Translations under genes and position numbers: made by a program
Part shown: one piece after another, positions 43,166-53,763 of the stretch
Numbering within the stretch: the stretch's first letter is position 1
Layout of the letters: every line of letters begins with the position of its first letter
From: Streptacidiphilus sp. 4-A2
Lineage (GTDB): Bacteria > Actinomycetota > Actinomycetes > Streptomycetales > Streptomycetaceae
NCBI GenBank assembly: GCA_014284505.1
Contig: JAAFYY010000001.1
Coordinates: forward strand, 2,108,001-2,172,000
DNA length: 64,000 bases
Reading direction: 5' to 3'
The notes under the pieces: generated by a model
Seen by the model: only the letters and a program-made list of their open reading frames with translations
Told to the model about the DNA's origin: nothing
Database searches by the model: none

Positions 43166-44166
43166 ATGGTCCTGCTGCGAATGTCCCCGATAGCCCTGTC
43201 GCGATCCCGCTTCGCGCTGTCCCCCCTGGCCGAGACGGTCGGCTCCCTGATCGTGCTGAGCAAGCCGTGTACCGATCCCTGGCTGGCCTCCTGGCACGGC
43301 CGCCACCGGAGCGCCCTCGAGACACGCCTCGAGGCCGACCCCTTTGCAAGGGGCATGGTGAGACTTCTCGGCTCGACCAAGCTCCTGCCCGACCTGGTTG
43401 CGGTCCCCCCGTGCGATGGCATGAAGACCACCCTCGACCTCGAACTCGCGATGTTCACGGGCGTGTCGGACGACGAGGTGCACGCCGACTTCGAGAATGC
43501 CGCGGCGCAGAGCTGGGAACAGCATGACCTGGCCTGGCTGTCCGGACGTGGATGGGGCGCCAGGGCCGCGGACCTGATGAGGTCCCTCTGGGATCTCCAC
43601 GTGGCACCGGATTGGGGGCGCCGCCGGGCACTGCTGGAGCGGGATGTCACCTACCGGGCAGGGCTGATCGGCGCGCACGGGTGGCCCAGGGCGCTCCAGG
43701 ACATGAGCCGGGTCAGCGCCTGGGTCGGCGTGGACTCGATCCGCTTCAGCGACCAGCCCTCCCCGGACCGGACTGTCGGCGACGAGGGGATGCTCTTCGT
43801 GCCCGTGAGTACGTCGAGCGGCAGTTGGCTCTGCGAGGCACCGCCGGCCCAGTACGCGCTGGTGTACCCGGCGCGCGGGCGGCAGCCGCGACCTGGGCCA
43901 CCCCCTCCCAGGCCCTCGCCCAACTGATCGGTGCCGGCCGCGCGAGAATTCTGTGCGACCTCGAGTGGGGGGCGACCAGCAGCGAGCTCGCCACGAAATT
44001 CGGCCAGTCGCTCGGCACGGTCGGAGGCCACCTGGCCGTCCTGCGGAACGCGGGAATGGTCGTGGGGACGAGGGTGGGCCGACGCGTGGTCTACCGGCGC
44101 ACCCAAAAGGGCGACGCTCTCGTCGGATCATCTGGGGACGACGGTCGATCCGACGAGAGACCGTGA
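43166..44166 (+). CDS. ArsR-family regulator with long N-terminal domain
   Basis: ATG 43166 with a perfect AGGAGG. The N-terminal 240 residues ('SPLAETVGSLIVLSKPCTDP', 'WGRRRALLERDVTYRAGLIG') match the DUF5937-type domain that precedes ArsR winged helices in actinomycetes. The DNA-binding part reads 'GRARILCDLEWGATSSELAT', 'SLGTVGGHLAVLRNAGMVV', 'GRRVVYRRTQKGDALV'. One frameshift near 43890. About 333 residues. Divergent from the MFS exporter; likely a ligand-sensing repressor of that gene and of itself. Confidence 0.8.
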
Positions 44167-44193
44167 CCGTCGGCCCGGCCACGTGGAGGCACC

Positions 44194-45640
44194 TCAGGAG
44201 AGGCGCGCGAGGTAACTCCGGAAGTAGCGCATGTTCTCCTCCCGGTCCGGTCCCCAGTTGAGGACCCCGAGCACCTCGGGTGCAAGCCCCATGTGGGTCC
44301 CGAGCTTCTCGTAAGTCGCTTGTGTGCGCTCGCGCGTCTGTCGTTCCACGCTCTCAGCCAGCTTCATGTACGTGGGCGGCTTGCCGGAGAACTCGTAGAG
44401 CTGCGCGACCGCGTGCAGTGCGACCTCGTCGATCGCCTCCTCCCGGCTCATCGTGACCAGGGGCCTGCGCAGTGGCTCGAAGGAGTGGTCACCGAGGAGC
44501 CCGCCTCCTCCGAGCAGCAGTTCAGCCAGGTGCCGCGCCAACAGCGGCGAGCAGTGGAAGCCGTCCCGGTAAGTCCCGGAGAGCACCCAGACGTTGTCCT
44601 GCCAGACCCGTCCGATGAGTGGGAAGCCGTCGATGCTCGCCGGCCTGTTACCGACATGCAGTTGGAGGATCCTGCTGGAGAACAGACCCCTGTCGAGCTG
44701 TTCGAGGGCACAGGTCATGAGGAAGTGCGTCATACCGGTGGTCGCTGACGACTCAGGGCTCAGCGCCAGGTCGTTGGTCGCGCCCAGGTAGACCGTTCCG
44801 TCGCCGGGAACCATGTGCAGACCGCATCCCCGGCGCGGTTCGGCGTACGAACGACGTGGGAGATGCCGGAAGCGCTGCTTTCGCACGTCATGGCGATGCC
44901 CTTGCCGGCCAGCACTGGCGGCATGGACCGATCGCCGTCCGACAGGTCGTTCAGCAGCGCGCCGCTGTGCGCGCCCGCCGCCACCAGGAAACGATCAGCC
45001 TCGATGACGTCGCCGGCTGCGGTGACGACCGAGGTGGCCCGGTCACCGTTCCGGTTCCATCCAGTGATCATGTCGTCGAGGAAGGTCACGCCCCTGCCGC
45101 GGGCGGCGGCCACCACCGATTCCAGAACCTCGCGCGCGTCCACACCGCCTTCGTCAGGGATGTAGGTTGCCGCCAGCGGACGGGCGTCCACCACCGGGTC
45201 CAGGTTCGGAACGTCGCCGAAGGGAACCGTCTCGAACTTGCGACCGTAGCTCTGAAGGGCGTCCAGGATCGCCTGATAGTTGAGGCTGTCCAGTCGCCCG
45301 CCCTTGCTGTTGAGGATGACGTAGGTGCCGTTGCGGATGGCGATCCGACGCTTGACGGCCACATCCTCGTTGAGTTCCTCCAGCCATGACGGCCATGCCT
45401 CGAGTGCCTGGAGGGACATTTTCAGCTTTTCTTTCCCACCGACGAGGAAAGGCTCCGGTGAGTCACCTCGGAGAAGCAGCCGAGCATCGCTCCGGCCGCT
45501 GTGGAAGCGGCACCCGGACGCCCTCCTGGACCGATGACGGCGACCTTGAGCTTGCCATCGGATCTCACCAGCTCCAGGGCAGTCGCGCATCCGAGGATGC
45601 CATTTCCCACTATTACCACGTCATAGGCGTTTGGAGCCAT
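44194..45640 (-). CDS. DAO-family FAD-dependent amine/amino-acid oxidase
   Basis: ATG 45640 after GAGGGA, 12 bp after the ATP-grasp stop. N-terminal FAD Rossmann motif 'DVVIVGNGILGCATALELVR'. The DAO-type middle includes 'VVAAARGRGVTFLDDMITGW' and 'RFLVAAGAHSGALL', and the C-terminal FAD loop is 'NRPASIDGFPLIGRV' with 'VLSGTYRDGFHCSPLLA'. The family (glycine oxidase, sarcosine oxidase, D-amino-acid oxidase) oxidises C-N bonds of amino acids or secondary amines. A helical extension of about 110 residues follows the usual end. Frameshifts near 45450 and 44835. Last gene of the long cluster B set. Substrate unknown. Confidence 0.8.
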
Positions 45641-45652
45641 GGTTGTATTCCC

Positions 45653-46931
45653 TCATGCGGATCGGGGCGGCGGGCAGGCGGCCGCCCGTGAGAATCTTGG
45701 AAGACCTGCTGTCAGGCGAAGTGACTTGTCGTCGTGGAGTCGGTAGGTCTGCTGGACGGCACTGTTGATGAGGTCTTCGCAGGAATCCATGTCCGGGGCC
45801 TCGAAGAGCACCATGGCCACTCCGGCGGTACTGGAGATGATTTCCCCCATGGTGTCGCCGAGCCCGACCCTCATCTGTATGTGGCGCACGCCGGGAAATT
45901 CCTCGATGTCCGCGCGGCTCACCCCGTTCCTGGCTCCGGGCTTGACCGGGAGGCAGGCAAATCCGAAGACGGATTCGCTGCCAGGATGCTCCGCCGGCAC
46001 ATCCTCGCCGGCCAGCAGCCTCGCATGGGCAGCCCAGAGATTCACGCCGATCGTGTACTGGGCGGACAGGCTCGCCAAAATCCCCGGAGGCCGCCAGCCC
46101 AGCTCTCCGGCGATGAATTCCACCGGCTCGCCGAACACTTCGAGATCAAAGGCCCCCAGCGTCCACCGAGCGCGGTGACCGCTGCCTGGGCGAACTCACG
46201 GGCCTGTGCGTAGAGACCGGGATTGGTTTTGACGGGATAGGCGACCGAGCGGAGTGTCGAACCGTATTTTGCCTCGATCGCCGGCTCCAGGAACCGGGAG
46301 ACCAGGAAGTGCTCGATCCGACCGTCAACTATGGTGCCGTCCAGGTGCCACTCGGGCCCCTGCTGCCTTTCCTCGATCACCGCATGCCGCAGTTCCGGGT
46401 TCGTGCTGAGGAGCTCGAAGACGTCCTCGACGGTCGGGCATGAGAAGACCAGCCTGCTTCCGCCCAGAGCAGGCGGTTTGACGATGAACGGAGCCGAGAG
46501 GCCCGCAAGCACCGCTCTGGTTTCGGCGAGATCGCACGGCGCGTTGGTGGTGGTCGCGAAGCGCGACGTCGGAACGCCGTGCCTGGCCCAGAGTGACTTC
46601 TGCAGAGCCTTGTCCGCCCGGCCATCGCGGTGGCCGGGTCGAGCTTCGCAGGAATCCGGAGGAGCCCGCTGAGGATGGCAGCCGTTACCACTGCGATCTC
46701 GTGCAGGGGAATCACCGCGTCGACTTCGTCGGCCACGCCGAGGTGCAGGAGGACGGACCAGGCCAGCTCCGGGCAGTCGTAGGAGGGAACAAAACCGCTG
46801 TGTGCTATCCGCTCCCCCAGCGATTCGACTATCGCCCTGTTCCGCTCGGTGTAGAGCACCGTCAGCGTGTGGCCCAGATCGGCGAGCTCAGTCAGGGCCT
46901 CCGCCTGCGGGCCCAGAACAACGATGTGCAT
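45653..46931 (-). CDS. ATP-grasp carboxylate-amine ligase
   Basis: ATG 46931 with AGGAGAG upstream. The N-terminal preATP-grasp part starts 'MHIVVLGPQAEALTELADLG'. ATP-grasp features follow: 'PFIVKPPALGGSRLVF', 'EERQQGPEWHLDGTIVDGRI', and a C-terminal 'GVNLWAAHARLLAGEDVP' with a closing domain. The family activates a carboxylate as acyl phosphate and joins it to an amine, often forming dipeptides or peptide-amino-acid conjugates. Frameshifts near 46600 and 46170; about 425 residues is normal. In cluster B it is the best candidate for adding an amino acid to a peptide or small-molecule core. Confidence 0.82.
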
Positions 46932-46977
46932 CTCTCTCCTGAGTAGCGTGAGGACGGGAAGCGCGCGCAGCGACTGC

Positions 46978-47699
46978 TTACCCCGGCCACCGCAGATAGG
47001 TGGTTTTACCGCGGCCCGGCAGGACGTACCTGAGTGCCCGCGGTCCAGCCCGAGAGCGTCACGCAGCGCCGCGGTCTCGCCGGGCCAGCCGCTGTGTGAG
47101 ATCTCGTCAAAGGCCAGGACGCTGCCCCGGGTCAAGTACGGCTTGATGGCGTTGATGACATCCATCGTGGGCACGTACAGATCAAGGTCGAAGTAGGCCA
47201 GCGCCACAACCGTGTGGTCGTTGGCTTCCAGATACCCCTGCACCGATGTGCTCACGTCGCCGCTGACGAGCTGCACCGGACTCTTGCCCGATCCGTCGTC
47301 GTGCCGTGCGTCCAGGACCGCCCGGATGTGTTCCTGGAACGACGGCGGGAGGGCGAACTTGTCCGGACGTTCGGCGAGGTTCTTCCGGTCCACGTCCACC
47401 GCACCCGCGAATCCTGTGAACGTGTCGAATCCGACGATGTCGCGGTGGACGTTGTGCGGCTCGTAGATGTCCCTCAGCTCGGCCAGGATCGCGAGATGGC
47501 GCCCCTGCAGGACCCCGAACTCCATCATGGCGCCCGGAACTTCCATCGCCATCTGGTAAAGGGAATCCATGACGAGGATGTCGAGGAGAGGGCGGCGCCT
47601 GAGGTACAGCGCCATCGTGTCGACCAGGTCCTCCATGGCAATGGGTGACTCTTCGAGCAATCGGGCCAGCCGGTGACGCACTTGCTGGTCATGGGTCAT
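46978..47699 (-). CDS. TylF/MycF-type O-methyltransferase
   Basis: ATG 47699 overlaps the dioxygenase stop (ATGA). Family motifs: 'VPGAMMEFGVLQGRHLAILA' (SAM loop), 'DIVGFDTFTGFAG', 'VVALAYFDLDLYVPTMDVIN' (metal-binding acidic region), 'GSVLAFDEISHSGWPGETA'. Members are Mg- and SAM-dependent O-methyltransferases, best known for macrolide sugars and also found in peptide clusters. A frameshift near 47040 hides the natural end; the corrected tail 'GRGKTTYLRWPG' stops at 46978. About 240 residues. Confidence 0.85.
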
Positions 47700-48535
47700 A
47701 TCTTCTCCTCGTTGCTGGTCGGCTTAGGGCTGAGCGCCCACTCAGGGTTCGCGAATGGCCGGTCGAGAGCGCTCAACGGCGTGGGGTCGCGGGAGGCGAG
47801 CCACTCGGGGCGCGGATTCTCCATGGGCAGAAGGCGATTGTGTGTGCTGTTGTAACGGATGAAGATCACAGTGCGCCGTTTGCCCGACAGGTTCGGCGGT
47901 GAGCAGTGCAGCAACCGGCCGTCAAAGACGACGGTTGTCCCGGGTGCGCCCTTGATGGAGACGAGACCCAGGCGGTCGGCCAGCTCCCGGAGCATGTCCG
48001 GGGTGATCTTGTGGCGGATATCGGCGGTCAGGGTGTTCTCCCACCCGTTCTGGTGGGTCACCGTCTCCTCGTCCAACGAGAGCCGATGGGAGCCCGGCAT
48101 GACGAAGATCGGACCGTTGAACTCGGTCACCTCTTCCAGGAAGACGGACACGTTCAACGCCCGTGGCGTCGGCATCCCGTCGTCGCGCTGCCAGTAGAGG
48201 TAGTCCTGGTGCCATTCCCAGACATCGCCGAGGAAGGGCGCCTTGGGATTGAGCTGCGTCTGGTGTATGTACACCTCGCTCTCCAGCAGGGCGCGAGCCG
48301 GCTCGAGATTGCGGATGTCGCGCGTGAACCGGTCGAACGCGTCGCTGTGCCGGTGAACGGCGTAGATCGAACGGACCTGCTCGCCTCCACTTTCGAGAAT
48401 CCGCTGCGGGATCTCCAGGCCGGACAGGCGCCGTGACTCGCTCAGCAACAGCTCCGTCTCCTGCGGTGAAAACCGGCCCGGCATCACCAGATATCCATGC
48501 TCGTGATAGAAGTGAACATCCTCGACTGACAGCAC
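47696..48535 (-). CDS. PhyH-family Fe(II)/2-oxoglutarate dioxygenase 2
   Basis: 279 residues, intact, from ATG 48535. H-x-D in 'VWEWHQDYLYWQRDDGMPTP', distal His in 'GRLLHCSPPNLSGKRR', and the EctD-like pattern 'VYIHQTQLNPKAPFLGD'. It is clearly more distant from the two dioxygenases at 30.2 and 49.8 kb than those are from each other. Translationally coupled to the methyltransferase, which suggests hydroxylation followed by O-methylation of the new hydroxyl (inference). Confidence 0.88.
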   Translation of the reverse strand: MLSVEDVHFYHEHGYLVMPGRFSPQETELLLSESRRLSGLEIPQRILESGGEQVRSIYAVHRHSDAFDRFTRDIRNLEPARALLESEVYIHQTQLNPKAPFLGDVWEWHQDYLYWQRDDGMPTPRALNVSVFLEEVTEFNGPIFVMPGSHRLSLDEETVTHQNGWENTLTADIRHKITPDMLRELADRLGLVSIKGAPGTTVVFDGRLLHCSPPNLSGKRRTVIFIRYNSTHNRLLPMENPRPEWLASRDPTPLSALDRPFANPEWALSPKPTSNEEKI

Positions 48536-48614
48536 TGTACGTCTCTCTCATTCTCCGGAGCGGTGGCAGTCATTCGTTCTGCGACCACGAGCACATCGGC
48601 CGGTCATGGCGGGA

Positions 48615-49703
48615 TCAGGCCGTCAGCACGGCCTTCAGGACGGCTCCGTCCGCCACCATGGCCATGGCTGACGTGACGTCGGAAAGGGGAACTCCGTCAC
48701 CAGACTGCGAAGACCGAAGCGTTCGACCAGCTCCGGAAGCATACGAATGTACTCGCCCAGGTGCGCCCCGCTGAATGCCCATGAACCGATGACGTCCAGC
48801 TGGCGGTAGACGATCTGGTGAGGGTTGAACGAGGTGTTCCCGCTATCCGTGTACTGGCCGACAATCAGGTACGCGCCACCTCGGCGCACCATCCTGGTGC
48901 CCTGCTCAACCGCGTCCGGTACCCCTGCACACTCGATGACCAGGTCTGCCCGCGACCGCCGGTCGCCTCGAGCACCGCCTCGAGCGCCTGGTGAGCGCCG
49001 CCGGAGTCGACGTCGATGTGGTGATCGCCGATGCCGGCGGCGCGGGCGGTGGCCAGCCGCGACCGCGGGCCGCCGATCAGGATGACGTGGGCACCGGCCA
49101 GCTTCGCGAGGCATGCAGCCGCGAGCCCGACCGGACCGCTGCCCTGGACCACGACGGTCTCGCCGAGCTTCACCGGGCGTCGCTCCCACAGCGCATGGAT
49201 CATGGTGGGGCCCGCGCAGGCGAAGGACATCGCTGCCAGGGGATCGACGCCCGAGGGCACCCGGAAGACCGTCGTACCGGGTTCGAGGCTGATAAGTCCG
49301 CCCACGAGCCCCGTAGCGGTGACGCCTCGGTGATGGGCCGGTTGACGCCGTAGGTGCGTCGAGCCTCGCACAGGGTGGGTTCACGCAGCCGACATGAGGG
49401 ACAGGTGCCGCACGCGATCGACGACGCCCACATGACCTGTCACGACTCGAGCCGGTTTCCGTCACTGTCCCGGACGGTGCCCCGGCCGAGCTCGTGAACG
49501 GTGCCGAGGCCCTCGTGGCCGAGCACGAGCGGTGTGGGCACGTTGAGATGACCATGCGTCAAATGAAGGTCGGTCCCGCAGATCCCGCCGTACCGGCAAG
49601 CCACCGTCAGGCCGCGCGGGCTCCGGCGGGGGACCTCGAAGGCGGCCAGGGACGGCCGCGTCGTGAAGTCCTGCAGAACGACCGCGCGGGCCGTGGTGGT
49701 CAC
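48615..49703 (-). CDS. Zinc-dependent medium-chain alcohol dehydrogenase
   Basis: GTG 49703 with AAAGGAG. Catalytic-zinc region 'GGICGTDLHLTHGHLNVP' and 'LVLGHEGLGTV'; structural-zinc cysteines 'IACGTCPSCRLREPTLCEA'; NAD(P) loop 'VVQGSGPVGLAAACLAKLAG'. It oxidises an alcohol or reduces a carbonyl. Frameshifts near 49440, 49330, 48950 and 48690; the true C-terminus ends at the TGA at 48615. About 362 residues. Lying between two hydroxylases, it could oxidise a newly made alcohol (inference). Confidence 0.82.
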
Positions 49704-49753
49704 GGTGGCTCCTTTCTGGGCAGTGTTCGGCACTGCCACCCGGGCGCGGTCTC

Positions 49754-50546
49754 TCACGCCATGCTCGCGATGGGCCGGTCGGGCTCGAGGGAGAGTGGCC
49801 GGGTGTCCCTGCTCACCAAGTACTCCGGCGCGGATCGCCCTCCAGCCGTGGTGTGTTGAGCACGTCGTTGTAGGTGGCGATGGCGATCCGGCGCGGCGTG
49901 ACGACAGGTTGGGGGACGAGCCGTGCACGATCTCGGGATGGAAGAAGACGGCGGTGCCGGCCCCACCGGTGGCCGTGATCGAGCCGTACCGCTCGTCCAG
50001 CGCACGCAGCGTCTCGGGCGACAGCGCGATGTCATCCGGATCGAGGTGCTGGCCGGAACGGCGCTCGCGGGCGGAGTCGGCACGGCTCACACCGGCGATG
50101 TGCGAGCCCGGGATGAACCTCAGCGGCCCGTTGGACTCGTTGACGTCGTCGAGAAGACCACGGCATTGACGAGCCGCGGCGCCGGCAGGTTGTCGGCGAT
50201 GGACCAGGCTACGAAGTCCTGGTGCCATGCCCAGCCGTCCCCACCCAGAGCCGGCTTGGCGTTCACCTTGAACTGGTACAGGTAGATCTGCGTGCCGAGC
50301 AGTCGCTGCGCCGACCGGCAAGACGGTGGGAGCGAACCAGGGCAGAGTACTCGGGCTGCCGCAGGTGCGATGCATACACGGCTCGCACCTGCTGGATGAC
50401 GGCTCCACGATGCGGTGCTCGCCCGGGATCTCCGCATCCCTCTCGAAGGCGGCACTCAGAGCGTGGACCTCGTCAGGAGTGAACAGGGACGGCAGGACGA
50501 TCAGTCCGTCCTGTTCATACCGCTCGATATCAGCTTGCGTGATCAT
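49754..50546 (-). CDS. PhyH/EctD-family dioxygenase 3
   Basis: ATG 50546 ('MITQADIERYEQDGLIVLPS') with GAGGA upstream, 11 bp after the flavoprotein stop. H-x-D in 'WAWHQDFVAWSIADNLPAP', distal His in 'FFHPEIVHGSSPNLSS'. The segment 'LYQFKVNAKPALGGDGWAW' is almost the same as in the dioxygenase at 30.2 kb, as is 'HLDPDDIALSPE'. Frameshifts near 50400, 50320, 50150 and 49895. The two genes look like paralogues serving the two clusters and may act on the same type of amino acid. Confidence 0.82.
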
Positions 50547-50557
50547 GGGCCGGATCC

Positions 50558-52082
50558 TCACTCGCTCGCGATCGCACGTTCGATGAATTCCTCGAGCGGG
50601 CGGACATGGGCATCCTGGTCGTCCCACTTGTTCTCGACGTCACTCGCCACGTGGTGGGTGGGCGGCGAGCTCTCCCGAGCGGAAGTGCCGGATCACCGGG
50701 TGCAAGTAGCTCTCGGCCGGCATCCCGGAAGAGTCCCCGCTGAAGAGGGTGTTCTCTCCATGGTCCGGCCCGTATTCCAGCGTGATGGCGAAACTGTCCC
50801 GGTCCGCGCCGAAGGAAGGGTTGTGAAGATAACCCATCGGTACTTCCCGGTAGTAGCGCGCGGATCCCGCCGGAGTGGTGACCAGAAGGTCTGCCAGGGT
50901 TCCGAACTGCTGCCACAGGGCAGAACTCCGGTTGATCCGGCCGATGATCTCGGCGGACAGCTCCGATGCGGTGGCCGGCACAAGAGCGTGGGGCCACGGC
51001 CGATCGGCGTAGCGCTCCTGCAGGATGTGATACAGCGCGCGGGCGCCGTAGCGGAATCCGTGGATGAATCCGTTTGTGGAGCGTTTGAAGTCGAGTTGCT
51101 GGGTCAGCGTGCCGGCGAAGTAGAGTCCGGGTACGTTCACCGACTCGTAGGCCTCGGTGAGCTCGGCGAAGCGGTCCTTGACCGCCAGTCGCGGTCGACA
51201 CCCCTCGTCGAAGATCGAGGTGTCAAGCCGGAAACCAGTGGAGCAGATCACGCGGTCGTAACTGTGCACCCGGGTGGTCCGCCGGAACCGGATCCGCACA
51301 TGGTAGCCGTCATTGTCCCTTTCTATGTGCTCCACCGCACCGTCGAGGACCGCGTTCTGCGACTTCAGCTGGTAGGTGTCCAGGAAGTTGTTGTTGACCG
51401 CCCTGAGGTGTCCCACGAAATGGGTCTGCCAGGCCAGCCGGACCGGACTCGGTCCGGCCACGTGGATCACTGCCGCGGTTTCCAGCAGGTTGTCAGCGGT
51501 CTCGAAAGCGGAGTTGCCCTTGCCGATCACCAGCACCCGCTGGTCGGTGAACTCCTTGGGATCCACGGACACCGTCGCGTACTGCTCGGCCGACTCGATC
51601 CCCGGAATTTCCGGCACATAGGGCTTGCTCACCCCGGTGGCCACGACGACGGCCCGCGCGTGGAAGCTGTTCCCCGTCTCGTCGATGACCGTGAACCCGG
51701 TTCCGGCCCGACTGACCCGGGCTGCACGGCTGCCGTAGCGAATGTGCAGCTCCGGGGTGGCCGCGAAATCCGCGAGGTACCGCACCAGGTCGTCGGCCTC
51801 GGGGAAGTAGCGCTCGCTGTAGTCGGTGAACAGGAGCGCGGGATCGTCGGAGAGCAGAGAATTCCAGTCCATGCGCAGATTGAATTCCCGGTCGTCCGTG
51901 CCGGTGTACCGCTTGTTGGACGATATGAGCCGGCGATGGCGGGGGAAAGTGCGGAAGAACGTCCCCGGCGTGTCGCCGGCCTCCAGTACGACATAGCTGT
52001 CTCCACTCGCGTGGAGGAGATGAGCCAACTGGAGGCCGGCCGGCCCCGCGCCGATCACAAGATAGTCAACGAACATTTCCAC
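50558..52082 (-). CDS. FOXRED2-like FAD/NAD(P)-dependent oxidoreductase
   Basis: Begins at GTG 52082 or ATG 52076 ('MFVDYLVIGAGPAGLQLAHL'), overlapping the membrane-protein gene. Two dinucleotide folds: the FAD 'VIGAGPAGLQLAHLL', and 'RVLVIGKGNSAFETADNLL' for NAD(P)H, followed by 'RVICSTGFRLDTSIF'. It resembles flavin monooxygenases and FOXRED2-type proteins; the C-terminal region ('HVRPLEEFIERA') is typical of the latter. A frameshift near 50640 hides the natural stop at 50558. About 507 residues. It may N- or C-oxygenate the cluster product; substrate unknown. Confidence 0.8.
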
Positions 52083-53693
52083 TTGCCGACCCTTTCATTT
52101 CCATCTCTACAAGGAGGTCGTCCCTCAGCACCAGCCATTCATACCGACTGATGCAGAAATAGATCTCCTTGCGGCGTATCTCAATGCCGGCCAGCGGACC
52201 GTCATCGATTCGGTACCGGGGTAGGTCGCTCCAGTAGTACAGATGGCTGCCGGGCGCTTTGATCCAGTGCAGCCACCGGGGCAGCGGGCTCTTTCGGACT
52301 CCGGCGCGGAGCCTGCCGAAAAGCTGCCGAAGATAGGCCACATGCTGATCGGCCTTCGCCGGATCCCAGTAGGTCATGCCGAATTCCGCCACGATTTCGC
52401 GGAGATCGGTGCTCTCCGGCCGCAGTGCGTGCAGACGGTCCCTCAGGATGGGGTTCTCGACGCCGCCCATAGGGTAGGTGACGAAGGGTTCGGCCGCCAG
52501 GAAGTTTCCCAGCGACCGCCCGTACTCGCGATCGAACGGGCTCATGAACCCGTTGTGGATCGCCACGGATTTTCCAGCCTCCGTGGTACCCGTCCAGTAG
52601 ACGCGTTCCGAAAGCGGAGTCTCCCACCAGCCCAGGTTAGTGGGCTGCCATGCGAGGCCCCGAGCACGAGCAGCAGCACGGCGAGGCTGGCGAGCCACGA
52701 CGTGGAGTCGAATGCCAGCAGCTGAACGGCGGTCGGGGTGGAGGCGATGGCAACGATCAGAGCCGCACCGGTCACGATGTTCTCCAGGAAGAACAGTCCG
52801 GAGCAGAGAACCACGACGACGTTGAACAAGATCGCACAGCCGATGGCCAGTACCGCCAGCGGCCGCTGTGCGAATGCCACCAGGCCCAGCGCTTCGACCG
52901 CGAGGGTGCCCCAGTTCAGCCAACGAGCCGCCGATCCGACCGTTCGCACGACCGACCTCGCCGTCCGTTCGGGGAGGAACCGCCCCCACCCCCACGCATA
53001 CGCGGCGGCCACCAGGAATTCCGGACGATTCCTTGTCGCCCAGGACCAGGGCCTCGGACCGAGGCGCAACTTGCTCCGCAGGGCTGTCACGTAGTGCGAC
53101 AGGAAGACGGTGCCTTGCAGCACCAGCAGAGCGGCCGCGTCGGCTGACGCATCGTGCGTTCCCGTCAACAGACCGAGGCCGCCGGCGATCAGGGACCAGC
53201 CGAAGGTGACCCGGACGATGCGGAGGCTGGCCATGGCGTGATGGGTCCATCCGCCGAGGCGACCGCAGACGGCAACCAGGGCAGCGAGGGCCAGGGGCTC
53301 GTAGATCAGCGCGGCGGCTCCGATGAGCAGCACCGACGCCCGGTCCCAGCGCTGCCAGCCGAGCGGGTGAGCCGCGTCGTAGTCGAAGGTGAGGCACCTC
53401 CAGAGGACCACTCCCAGAGCCGTGGTGGAGACCCAGCACAGAGATCCCGGCGGCGTTCGACCGAAGGCCAGGGCGCTCACGGTGAACGCGATGACCATCG
53501 GACTGACGGTCAGGCCGGCTCGTAGGGCCAGGGGCTTGACCGGGTAGGTCCCGTTCAGTGCTCGTGCGGGGTAGTCACCGGCCCCCAGCCGAGAGGAGCC
53601 CCACTTGGTCGCGGGCGAGATCAGCAGCCGGTACAGCGCGACTGTCGCCGCGACCTCACACAGAACACGCCCCGACCCTGCTGCCCAGTTCAC
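52066..53693 (-). CDS. Polytopic membrane protein with C-terminal soluble domain
   Basis: Probable GTG 53693 (AAGGGGA upstream; TTG 53696 also possible). Roughly nine hydrophobic segments, e.g. 'MVIAFTVSALAF', 'ASVLLIGAAALIYEPLALAA' and 'FFLENIVTGAALIVAIA', then about 190 soluble residues rich in Trp/Tyr ('GWWETPLSERVYWTG', 'RWLHWIKAPGSHLYYWSDLP', 'YFCISRYEWLVLRDDLLV'). The membrane part loosely resembles HTTM/gamma-carboxylase-like proteins, but I see no catalytic motif and do not assign a family. One frameshift near 52650. It directly follows the palindrome after the pentapeptide gene and might be an immunity or tailoring membrane protein. Confidence 0.65.
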
Positions 53694-53721
53694 CAAGTCC
53701 CCTTAGTTGATAGCTGATGTG

Positions 53722-53753
53722 GCTGTCGGGCCCGGCGCGCCGGGCCCGACAGC
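53722..53753 (-). terminator. Perfect 32-bp palindrome just after the pentapeptide gene
   Basis: GCTGTCGGGCCCGGCG (53722-53737) is followed immediately by its exact reverse complement (53738-53753). In RNA it forms a 14-bp stem with a 4-nt loop. It begins 7 nt after the tandem stops of the 5-codon gene and ends 28 nt before the membrane-protein start. There is no T-tract. A partial terminator or 3' stabiliser between precursor and tailoring genes is the most likely role. Confidence 0.8.
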
Positions 53754-53763
53754 GTGCGATTCA

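Noticed and set aside
46377-47699. Apparent fusion of methyltransferase and ATP-grasp ligase in one open frame
   Set aside because: The fusion results from a frameshift near 47040. The corrected methyltransferase ends at 46978 and the ligase has its own AGGAGAG and ATG 46931.
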